Source of the DNA: an uncultured Mycoplasmatota bacterium
GTDB lineage: Bacteria > Bacillota_I > Bacilli_A > RF39 > UBA660
Length of the DNA: 10,547 nucleotides
Assembly: GCA_900547995.1 (NCBI GenBank)
Contig: URIY01000045.1
Coordinates: 1 to 10,547, forward strand
Direction of reading: 5' to 3'
Shown here one piece after another: positions 1-5,443 of the stretch (position 1 is the stretch's first letter; every line of letters starts with the position of its first letter). Below the pieces are notes generated by a model. It did no database searches and was not told where the DNA came from. It saw only the letters and a program-made list of their open reading frames with translations. The position numbers and the translations under genes are program-made.

Positions 1-188
1 AAGACTTAGAAAAATTAAGAATAAGTGGTGAAAAGATAAAAATAAAAGAAGCAAAGGAAGAAGGATTTGGTGAAGGTAAAAAAGAAAAAAGTATAGAGAT
101 TGCTAAAGCAATGTTAAAAGATACAAATAACTATGAATTAATATCTAAGTATACTGGGTTACCTATTAATGAAATAAAAAAATTGTAA
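1..188 (+). CDS. Rpn-family (PD-(D/E)XK) recombination-promoting nuclease / putative transposase, C-terminal end only
   Basis: The gene is cut by the left window edge. The reading frame starts at base 3 and runs for 61 residues to TAA at 186-188. What is visible is the family's typical tail: a charged Lys/Glu/Gly-rich linker (EEGFGEGKKEKS), then IEIAKAMLKD and a small helical end, ISKYTGLPINEIKKL. That ending (IAK..L......I...TGLS..EI..L) is characteristic of Rpn/PDDEXK_2 proteins, which are DNA endonucleases related to transposases and promote RecA-independent recombination. The nuclease core is outside the window, so neither its integrity nor its catalytic residues can be judged. It converges on the minus-strand HIT gene and shares the terminator at 237-281. 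A gene of the same family begins at the opposite edge of the window. Confidence 0.75.
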   Translation, partial: DLEKLRISGEKIKIKEAKEEGFGEGKKEKSIEIAKAMLKDTNNYELISKYTGLPINEIKKL

Positions 189-236
189 TAAAATTTAAGA
201 AATTATTAAAAAAACATTAAAATAAAATTAATAAAT

Positions 237-281
237 AAAAAACTGATAAAGTGAAAATAAATTTCATAATATCAGTTTTTT
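237..281. terminator. Bidirectional intrinsic terminator between convergent genes
   Basis: A 12-bp perfect stem, AAAAAACTGATA (237-248) with TATCAGTTTTTT (270-281). A smaller inner stem (TGAAA/TTTCA) sits in the loop. The run of A on the left and of T on the right lets it work on both strands, ending the Rpn gene on the plus strand and the HIT gene on the minus strand. Confidence 0.88.
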
Positions 282-293
282 ATTTAATTATCT

Positions 294-662
294 TTATGAC
301 TCTTTTAATTTATTATAAATATCTTCAACCTTTATTATTTCTTGTTTATTTTTATAATAAGGTTTTAAATGTAAGTGAAAGTGTTTAACTTCCTGAATAT
401 CTCCATTATTTTGAACTAATGTTAAACCATCAATATTAAGTTTATCTTTAAGTAATTCTTCCATCTTTCTAGCACTTTTCATAATATGCATAAGAACGTT
501 ATCATCAATTTCTTGTAATCCTAGAAAGTGTTCCTTAGGTATAATTAAAAGATGACCATTACTATCAGGGTTAACATCTAAAAAACATTTAATTGTTTCA
601 TCTTCATATACAGTATATGATGGTATAATTCCTTGGGAAATTTTACAAAAAATACAGTCCAT
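294..662 (-). CDS. HIT-family protein (histidine-triad nucleotide hydrolase/transferase, HINT-like)
   Basis: 122 residues, the usual length for a single-domain HIT protein. The N-terminus has the CIFCKI motif (Cys3, Cys6) and a PKEH motif (His45), which together with a later His form the structural zinc site in HINT-type members. The histidine triad is HFHLHLKP (His94, His96, His98), with the middle His96 expected to be the nucleophile, preceded by NNGDIQEV as in the family. HIT enzymes of this branch hydrolyse purine nucleoside phosphoramidates or adenylylated substrates in the cytoplasm; the substrate here is unknown. The start is fixed by a near-perfect SD, AAGGAGGA (668-675), 5 nt upstream. 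It lies 17 nt downstream of the 680-1354 gene on the same strand and is probably co-transcribed with it. Confidence 0.93.
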   Translation of the reverse strand: MDCIFCKISQGIIPSYTVYEDETIKCFLDVNPDSNGHLLIIPKEHFLGLQEIDDNVLMHIMKSARKMEELLKDKLNIDGLTLVQNNGDIQEVKHFHLHLKPYYKNKQEIIKVEDIYNKLKES

Positions 663-679
663 ATAAATCCTCCTTATGT

Positions 680-1354
680 TTAAATTATATCATTAAATAA
701 TGATTTTGTTAAAACTTTTTGACTAGAAATATCGATAATAGGTACATCAGGTAAGTAATTTTCAATAAGTAAAAATTGACTTAAAGTCTTTAATTTATAT
801 ATTTTTATTAATGTATCATAAGAAGTTTTTTTACAAATTTTTCTTATTTGATTTTCGAGATTATATCTAAACATATTTATTTCATATGGAAGAGCAACAG
901 CCACACATGTTTTTATATCAATTAGATCTTTTATATGAAATTCACCAAGTAAATTAGAATATCTCATATAATTATTACCTTTATATTTATTGGTATCTTC
1001 ACTATCTATAAAGTTTGTATTGATTTCGCCAATGTTGCAATTAAAGATAAAGGTTGGGTATAGAGCAGCATATCTATAAAAAGCTTGATTGCTTTCTTCT
1101 AAATCATCTAGGATATTTAATAAATCATATATTTCGTCTAATTTTAATGTATCTATATTAGTCTTGACAATACGTTTTAAATCAAATTTATTTGTGACTT
1201 TCTTAGAAAGAGATATATAATTATTAGAGTTAAAGCCACATGGTATATTATAATATCCTCCTATTTTTTCTTTTGACAAAATAAATCCTGATTTTAAAAT
1301 TGCATCTAATTTATTTGATGCGTGATATAGATAATCTTTATTAAAATCAAACAT
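680..1354 (-). CDS. Hypothetical protein, possible ADP-ribosyltransferase-fold (ART-like) protein
   Basis: 224 residues with no signal peptide or membrane segment, so probably cytoplasmic. I do not recognise it as a named family. The N-terminus reads YLYHASNKLDAILKSGF, with His11, followed by YISLSKK near Tyr46 and later GEFHIKDLIDIKTCVAVALP with Glu138. An H-x-S start with 'IL..GF', a Tyr strand of the 'Y-I-S-L-S' type and a Glu followed by 'I..I..V.L.' is the layout of H-Y-E ADP-ribosyltransferase-fold proteins (PARP-, DarT- or KptA-like). This is a motif-level inference only. The C-terminal ~60 residues resemble nothing I know. The SD AAAGGA (1366-1371) with following TGTGAT is 11 nt from ATG. 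It is first in an operon with the HIT gene. It could instead be a lineage-specific protein of unrelated fold. Confidence 0.7.
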   Translation of the reverse strand: MFDFNKDYLYHASNKLDAILKSGFILSKEKIGGYYNIPCGFNSNNYISLSKKVTNKFDLKRIVKTNIDTLKLDEIYDLLNILDDLEESNQAFYRYAALYPTFIFNCNIGEINTNFIDSEDTNKYKGNNYMRYSNLLGEFHIKDLIDIKTCVAVALPYEINMFRYNLENQIRKICKKTSYDTLIKIYKLKTLSQFLLIENYLPDVPIIDISSQKVLTKSLFNDII

Positions 1355-1377
1355 TTCTTATCACATCCTTTAATGGT

Positions 1378-1406
1378 AGTATACAATAAAAAAATAAAAA
1401 AAAGAA
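1378..1406 (-). promoter_or_regulatory. Candidate promoter of the minus-strand ART-like/HIT operon
   Basis: On the minus strand TATACT (1383 to 1378) is a good -10 hexamer, placing the start of transcription just before the SD AAAGGA. The matching -35 at 17 bp (1406 to 1401, TTCTTT) is poor and lies inside the terminator hairpin, so this call is weak. Confidence 0.35.
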
Positions 1407-1422
1407 GAATGAATCTTCTTTT
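1390..1422 (-). terminator. Intrinsic terminator hairpin on the minus strand, upstream of the ART-like/HIT operon
   Basis: A perfect 9-bp stem AAAAGAAGA (1400-1408) / TCTTCTTTT (1414-1422) with a 5-nt loop. Read on the minus strand it is followed by a long T-rich tract (1399 down to 1388); on the plus strand the tail is only four T. It therefore fits termination of minus-strand transcripts, yet no minus-strand gene is visible to its right within the intergenic region. It may block antisense transcription arriving from the suf operon or be an attenuator. Confidence 0.55.
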
Positions 1423-1427
1423 ACCAT

Positions 1428-1445
1428 GAATATCTGCGAATATTC
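1428..1445. promoter_or_regulatory. Interrupted palindrome, possible operator
   Basis: GAATATCTGCGAATATTC has 6-bp arms GAATAT/ATATTC around a 6-bp centre. It lies between the divergent ART-like/HIT and suf transcription units, about 40 bp upstream of the suf -35. It does not match a binding motif I know. AT-rich sequence yields chance palindromes, so it is only a candidate. Confidence 0.25.
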
Positions 1446-1486
1446 TATTATATAATGCATAAAAAGAATAAAAATTATACATTTAT

Positions 1487-1515
1487 TTGTTAAAAATAAT
1501 TTTTTTTGATAAAAT
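1487..1515 (+). promoter_or_regulatory. sigma-A-type promoter of the suf operon
   Basis: -35 TTGTTA (1487-1492), 17-bp spacer, -10 TAAAAT (1510-1515) with an extended TG (TGATAAAAT). The predicted transcript starts near 1521-1523, immediately before the SD GGAGATGAT (1523-1531) that serves ATG 1535. This shows that the in-frame TTG at 1487 is part of the promoter and not a start codon. Confidence 0.75.
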
Positions 1516-1534
1516 AGTAAACGGAGATGATTAT

Positions 1535-2287
1535 ATGCATAATTTAAAAATAGTTGATTTGACTGTAAAAGTTGATGATAGAGTTATTTTAAATAAATTT
1601 AATTTAGAAATAAAAAGTGGAGAGATTCATGCGATTATGGGACCAAATGGTACTGGTAAATCAACCCTTACAAAAGTTATTATGGGTGATGACAATTATG
1701 AGATTGTAAGTGGCCAAATATATTTTGATGATAAACTTTTAAATGAACTTAGTGTCGATGAAAGAGCACGATTAGGTATTTTTTTAGGTATGCAACTACC
1801 TATTGAAATAGATGGTGTTACTAATGCTGACTTTTTAAGAACAGCTCTTAGATCTCAAAATAATGATGAATTTAATTTATTTGGTTTTATTAAAGAACTT
1901 GATTGCACAACGGAAAAATTAAAAATGGATAAAGATATGATTCATAGAGGGGTTAATAAAGGTTTTTCTGGTGGTGAAAGAAAGAAAAATGAAATACTTC
2001 AAATGTATATTTTAAAACCTAAAATGATAATGTTAGATGAAATAGATTCAGGACTTGATGTAGATAGTTTAAGAATTGTTGGTACAAATGTTATGGATTA
2101 TTATAAAGATAACAAACCAGGAGTTTTATTAATTACACATTATAATAGATTACTTGAATATATTAAACCTGATTATGTTCATGTTATGAAAAATGGTCAT
2201 ATTATTAAAACAGGTGATTATTCTTTAGTTAAAGAAATAGAAGAAAATGGTTATGATGCATACGGTGATGTAAATGAACAACAATAA
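1535..2287 (+). CDS. sufC: SufC, Fe-S cluster assembly ATPase
   Basis: 250 residues, the standard SufC length. It is an ABC-type ATPase that works in the cytoplasm with the SufB/SufD scaffold rather than as a transporter. Walker A GPNGTGKST is at residues 36-44, the signature FSGGERKKNEILQ starts at 144, Walker B with the SufC hallmark LDEIDSGLD ends near 175, and the H-loop is His202 in LLITHYNRLL. The FSGGE+KRNE-type signature and EIDSGLD separate SufC from other ABC ATPases. I chose ATG 1535 (MHNLKIVDLTV) because an SD, GGAGATGAT, lies 7 nt upstream and the longer in-frame TTG at 1487 lies in the promoter. It is first in the suf operon and overlaps the next gene by 14 nt, which suggests translational coupling. 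Confidence 0.96.
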   Translation: MHNLKIVDLTVKVDDRVILNKFNLEIKSGEIHAIMGPNGTGKSTLTKVIMGDDNYEIVSGQIYFDDKLLNELSVDERARLGIFLGMQLPIEIDGVTNADFLRTALRSQNNDEFNLFGFIKELDCTTEKLKMDKDMIHRGVNKGFSGGERKKNEILQMYILKPKMIMLDEIDSGLDVDSLRIVGTNVMDYYKDNKPGVLLITHYNRLLEYIKPDYVHVMKNGHIIKTGDYSLVKEIEENGYDAYGDVNEQQ

Positions 2288-3071
2288 AATAATAATAACT
2301 GATAACAATATAGATATTAATATAGATGAAAGTATCACTTTTAATGATTTAAGTGAAAATGATAGCCTTATAAATAAAATAAGTTTGGACATCTTAAATG
2401 ATAGTTTATTAGAAATTGAATATAATATAGAAGAAAATAAAAAAATAAATGTTGTAATAAATGTAAGTGATAACGTAAAATTTACACTAATTGATAAAAA
2501 ACAAGGCAATGATTACAAAGTTAAATATGATTATAAATTAGGAAAAAACAGTGATGTAGTTATTGATAAAATAAATGATGCTCATATAGTTAAGGAAAAC
2601 GAAATATTTAATTTAAATGGTGAAAATGGTCGACTTAATTATGTTTTAAAAACCATTTGTAATTATAATGAACTATATAATATTGTTGTAAATCATAATG
2701 CTAAAAAAACAATAAGTAAGGTTGTAACTAATGGAATTAATATTGAAGATGGTCATTTAATTTTTAATGTAACTGGTTTTGTACCAAATGGTATGATAGA
2801 ATCAGATGTTATGCAAGATAATCGTATTATTAATTTAACAAATCATAAATGTCAAATTAATCCTAATTTACTTATTGATGAAGAAAATGTAAGTGCTAAT
2901 CACTCAGCACATATTAGTGATTTTGATAAAAATGATTTATTTTATATTCAAAGTCGTGGTATAAGTAAAATAGATGCAACAAAATTATTAGTAAAAGGTT
3001 TTATGAATAAAGAATTAAATGAAAATTATGAAGAATATATTGATAATTTAGTAAAAAAATATTGGAGGTGA
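2274..3071 (+). CDS. sufD: SufD-like Fe-S cluster assembly scaffold (short SufB/SufD family member)
   Basis: 265 residues, much shorter than usual SufB (~465) or SufD (~420). The diagnostic C-terminal half of the family is present: PNLLIDEENVSANHSAHIS, then LFYIQSRGI (about 222-230) and an Ala/Leu-rich end helix. By hand alignment His210 matches the conserved His of SufD (E. coli His360). The Glu next to the equivalent SufB His and the SufB catalytic Cys (E. coli Glu434, Cys405) have no counterpart, so it is SufD-like. Cys129 and Cys193 are the only cysteines. The N-terminal 115 residues are polar and beta-rich. It starts within sufC (14-nt overlap) behind a GGTGAT element. Its likely role is the partner of SufC. 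Whether it pairs with a SufB encoded elsewhere cannot be seen here. Confidence 0.88.
   Translation: MNNNKIIITDNNIDINIDESITFNDLSENDSLINKISLDILNDSLLEIEYNIEENKKINVVINVSDNVKFTLIDKKQGNDYKVKYDYKLGKNSDVVIDKINDAHIVKENEIFNLNGENGRLNYVLKTICNYNELYNIVVNHNAKKTISKVVTNGINIEDGHLIFNVTGFVPNGMIESDVMQDNRIINLTNHKCQINPNLLIDEENVSANHSAHISDFDKNDLFYIQSRGISKIDATKLLVKGFMNKELNENYEEYIDNLVKKYWR
3064..3070 (+). promoter_or_regulatory. Ribosome binding site that fixes the TTG start of sufS
   Basis: GGAGGTG lies 6 nt before TTG 3077. The nearby ATG at 3073 is in another frame and stops after seven codons, and the sufS frame has TGA at 3074-3076, so TTG 3077 is the start. Confidence 0.85.
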
Positions 3072-3076
3072 AATGA

Positions 3077-4270
3077 TTGAACAGAGAAGATTTTGAGGTA
3101 TTAAATAATGGTTATATCTATTTTGATAATGGAGCAACAACATTTAAACCTAAGTGTGTTTTATATAGTATTAAGGATTACTATACGAAATATACGGCTA
3201 ATGCCCATCGTGGAGACTATGATTTTAGCTTAATTGTTGATGAAAAGTATGAAAATACTAGGAGTTTAGTTAAAGATTTTATTAATGCTAAAAAGGCTAA
3301 AGAGATAATTTTTACTAGTGGTGCAACGATGTCTCTTAATCAAATAATATTTGGATATTTTAAAAATTATTTAAAAAAAGATGATGAAGTTTTAATAACG
3401 AAGGCAGAACATGCATCAAATATCCTTCCATGGTTTGAGTTAGAAAATACCAATCAAATAAAGGTAAATTATATACCTTTAAATGAAAATCATATTTTAG
3501 AATTGGAAACTTTAAAGAAAAGTATAACTAATCATACTAAAGTTATAAGTATCGCGCATATTACAAATGTTGTAGGGGATATTAGACCTATTAAAGAAAT
3601 TATAAAATATGCCCATGAAAGAAATATTTTAGTTGTTGTTGACGGTGCTCAAAGTGTTCCGCATTTAAAGATTGACGTTCAAGATTTAGATATTGATTTC
3701 TTAGCCTTTTCAGCACATAAAATGTTAGGACCAACTGGTGTTGGTATAATGTACGCTAAAGAAGAATTCTTAAATAATATGACACCGCTTGCTTTTGGTG
3801 GTGGAATGAATGCAAGTTTTGTTAGTGATGGAACAAGACAATATAAAGATATTCCATATTTATTTGAGGCTGGTACACAGAATATCGAAGGTGTTATTGC
3901 TTTTGGTGAAGCTATTTCTTATTTAAATAAAATAGGGATGGATAAAATAGAAAATTATGAAAAGAATTTAAAAGAATATGCTCTTAAAAGACTTAAAGAA
4001 ATAGATAATATTATTATATATAATGAAAATACTGAAAGTGGAATTATAGCCTTTAATTATAAAGATGTTTTTGCTCAGGATTTGGCAGTTTATCTTAATA
4101 AATACAAAATATGTGTAAGAGCTGGTAATCATTGTGCTAAAATATTAAAAGATGAAATAGGTATTAAAAATACATGCCGCCTAAGTTTCTATTTATATAA
4201 TACTTATGAAGAAATAGATAAATTAATAGAGGTACTTAAAAATCCTCATTTAAAAGAAGAATTGTTTTAA
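3077..4270 (+). CDS. sufS: SufS, group II cysteine desulfurase
   Basis: 397 residues, the normal SufS length. This PLP enzyme takes sulfur from L-cysteine as a persulfide, releasing alanine, to feed Fe-S cluster assembly. Visible landmarks are YFDNGATT near the start, His112 in EHASN (stacks on PLP), DGAQS (Asp189, Gln192), the PLP lysine Lys215 in FSAHKMLGPTGVG, and the persulfide cysteine Cys353 in RAGNHCAK. The Cys context is the group II (SufS) form. It starts at TTG (see the SD at 3064-3070). Starting there gives the expected N-terminus (REDFEVLNNGYIYFDN). It follows sufD by 5 nt. No sufU or sufB follows, although these usually accompany it in Firmicutes. Confidence 0.96.
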   Translation: MNREDFEVLNNGYIYFDNGATTFKPKCVLYSIKDYYTKYTANAHRGDYDFSLIVDEKYENTRSLVKDFINAKKAKEIIFTSGATMSLNQIIFGYFKNYLKKDDEVLITKAEHASNILPWFELENTNQIKVNYIPLNENHILELETLKKSITNHTKVISIAHITNVVGDIRPIKEIIKYAHERNILVVVDGAQSVPHLKIDVQDLDIDFLAFSAHKMLGPTGVGIMYAKEEFLNNMTPLAFGGGMNASFVSDGTRQYKDIPYLFEAGTQNIEGVIAFGEAISYLNKIGMDKIENYEKNLKEYALKRLKEIDNIIIYNENTESGIIAFNYKDVFAQDLAVYLNKYKICVRAGNHCAKILKDEIGIKNTCRLSFYLYNTYEEIDKLIEVLKNPHLKEELF

Positions 4271-4288
4271 TAATTGACAATTCTTTTG
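4257..4288 (+). terminator. Probable intrinsic terminator of the suf operon
   Basis: A 9-bp stem AAGAATTGT (4257-4265) / ACAATTCTT (4277-4285), overlapping the last codons and stop of sufS and followed by TTGTTTGT. The T tract is imperfect. The right arm also contains the -35 of the next promoter. Confidence 0.55.
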
Positions 4289-4301
4289 TTTGTGATAAGA
4301 T
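4274..4301 (+). promoter_or_regulatory. Promoter of the 4327 coiled-coil membrane protein gene
   Basis: Consensus -35 TTGACA (4274-4279), 16-bp spacer, -10 TAAGAT (4296-4301) with extended TG (TGATAAGAT). Predicted start near 4308, just before the SD AAGGAATGTGAT (4310-4321). It shows that the next gene is not simply the fourth suf gene. Confidence 0.75.
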
Positions 4302-4326
4302 ATATTTTCAAGGAATGTGATTATAA

Positions 4327-4911
4327 ATGAATATAAATGAAGAATTAAAACAGTTACGAATACTTACTATTGAAAATAATTCCGTTAATATTTCCAAGGA
4401 AGATTTAATTATTGAAATTGAAAGAATAAAAGTTAAAAATGAGATGCTTAAGGAAGAAAATAATAAATATAAAAAGCAAATAGAAAAGGTTAAGAAAGCA
4501 AAGAAAATGTTTTCATTATATACATCTTTGTATTATCTTTTTACTATTCTTCTTCTAATTATTAATTTTGCGACAGGGCTTTTTTTAAACCATTTATTAT
4601 ATACAATTGCTTCTTTTACAGGATTAACATTAATTTATTTATATGCTATATCTGATGAAGCGAAAACACTTAGTAGAAATGATATTAGATTTTATAAAAA
4701 AATAATAAAAGAGAATAATAAAGATTTTAATAAAAATGATGAAATGATAAAAATGCTTGATAAAGACTTAAGAAATCTAATTAAAAGATCATATGATTTA
4801 AGAAAAAAAATAGAACAAACTTGTGAAAATTTAAGTTGTTCTAATAGTGTAAATTTAAATAAAGAACAAAATATAGATAATTATAAAAATCCTTTGACAA
4901 AAAAATTATAA
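4327..4911 (+). CDS. Hypothetical two-TM membrane protein with flanking coiled coils
   Basis: 194 residues, not recognised as a named family. Residues about 23-60 form a charged heptad-type helix (IEIERIKVKNEMLKEENNKY...), residues 64-81 and 85-108 are two hydrophobic segments joined by a very short turn, and residues about 112-166 are again a Lys/Glu-rich coiled-coil helix. The basic residues before TM1 (KKVKKAKK-like, 55-60) and the short hairpin predict both long helices on the cytoplasmic side. The C-terminal 25 residues are Asn/Lys-rich and probably disordered. It has its own promoter (4274-4301) and an SD, AAGGAATGTGAT, 5 nt from ATG when counted from the GTGAT part. Its end carries the promoter of the following lipoprotein gene. 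No function can be assigned. Confidence 0.75.
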   Translation: MNINEELKQLRILTIENNSVNISKEDLIIEIERIKVKNEMLKEENNKYKKQIEKVKKAKKMFSLYTSLYYLFTILLLIINFATGLFLNHLLYTIASFTGLTLIYLYAISDEAKTLSRNDIRFYKKIIKENNKDFNKNDEMIKMLDKDLRNLIKRSYDLRKKIEQTCENLSCSNSVNLNKEQNIDNYKNPLTKKL

Positions 4912-4922
4912 TTTGATAATAT
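4894..4922 (+). promoter_or_regulatory. Promoter of the lipoprotein gene, with palindrome over the -10
   Basis: -35 TTGACA (4894-4899), 17-bp spacer, -10 TAATAT (4917-4922). The -10 is embedded in a perfect 12-bp palindrome GATAATATTATC (4915-4926), which could be an operator or chance in AT-rich DNA. The -35 lies inside the last codons of the upstream gene. Confidence 0.75.
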
Positions 4923-4948
4923 TATCCTAGAAGAAATAGAGGGATAAA

Positions 4949-5386
4949 ATGAAAAAAATATTATTAAGTTTAATCTGTTTTTTGTGTGTTATAGGATGCG
5001 GAGTTAAGAATAATAAACTAGACTTAAAAAAAGTAGAACAAACTTTAAGTTCTAGTGAATATTTTTCTAATCATGAGGTGGTAAATACTGATACAATATC
5101 AAATCGATATAGTATTGATGTAAGTAAATTTGATGAAACTTTAATGTTATCTTCAACAAAATATGATGATGCATCAATTGTTTTTATTGCTCATCCAAGT
5201 AATGAAAGTACTAAAAAAGAATTTGAAAATTTTATTGATTCATATAATAGTCAGTGGGTAGGTATGAATTATTTTCCTAAGCAAAAAGAATTGGTTGAAA
5301 ATGGATTATATACAACATATAATGGTTATTTAATTTATATTGTTTCCAGTGATAATGATAAAGTCCTAAATATGATAAAGAATTAA
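4949..5386 (+). CDS. Small lipoprotein, DUF4358-like
   Basis: 145 residues. The N-terminus MKKILLSLICFLCVIGCG is a lipoprotein signal peptide with lipobox VIGC, so Cys17 would be lipidated and the protein held on the outer face of the membrane. The C-terminal half, FENFIDSYNSQW...NYFPKQKELVENGLYTTYNGYLIYIVSSDNDKVLNMI, matches by memory the pattern of the DUF4358 family (a Tyr/Pro-Gln-containing segment, 'V.N......G.Y....S.D..K'). That family is common in gut Firmicutes and has no known function. The SD GAGGG (4939-4943) lies 5 nt before ATG. It is a single-gene unit, with its own promoter before it and the terminator at 5385-5412 after it. Confidence 0.82.
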   Translation: MKKILLSLICFLCVIGCGVKNNKLDLKKVEQTLSSSEYFSNHEVVNTDTISNRYSIDVSKFDETLMLSSTKYDDASIVFIAHPSNESTKKEFENFIDSYNSQWVGMNYFPKQKELVENGLYTTYNGYLIYIVSSDNDKVLNMIKN

Positions 5387-5412
5387 AAAGTTATTTAAAA
5401 ACTTTTTTTTTT
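5385..5412 (+). terminator. Intrinsic terminator after the lipoprotein gene
   Basis: An 8-bp stem AAAAAGTT (5385-5392) / AACTTTTT (5400-5407), 7-nt loop, and a run of ten T in total (5403-5412). The stem overlaps the stop codon of the lipoprotein gene. Confidence 0.85.
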
Positions 5413-5422
5413 ATGATAAAAT
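5394..5422 (+). promoter_or_regulatory. Promoter of the four-gene envelope operon
   Basis: Extended -10 TGATAAAAT (TAAAAT at 5417-5422) with a weak -35, TTTAAA (5394-5399), at 17 bp. The predicted start is near 5429, directly before the SD-containing GGTAGGTGAT (5431-5440). The element sits on the back edge of the preceding terminator. Confidence 0.55.
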
Positions 5423-5443
5423 GTATGTATGGTAGGTGATAGG

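Noticed and set aside
1487..1534. A 16-residue N-terminal extension of sufC from TTG 1487
   Set aside because: The stretch contains the -35/-10 promoter and lies before the predicted transcription start; ATG 1535 has a good SD and gives normal SufC length.
2225..2509. A 94-codon minus-strand reading frame
   Set aside because: It lies opposite the sufC/sufD junction, has no SD, and its hydrophobic composition is what AT-rich antisense codons produce.
4327..4911. A missing sufU or sufB continuing the suf operon
   Set aside because: The protein is a coiled-coil two-TM protein with none of the SufU cysteines or SufB motifs, and it has its own promoter.
5429..5443. An earlier ATG start (5429) for the DUF2207-like gene
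   Set aside because: It has no SD and lies at the predicted transcription start, while AGGTGAT is well spaced for ATG 5444.
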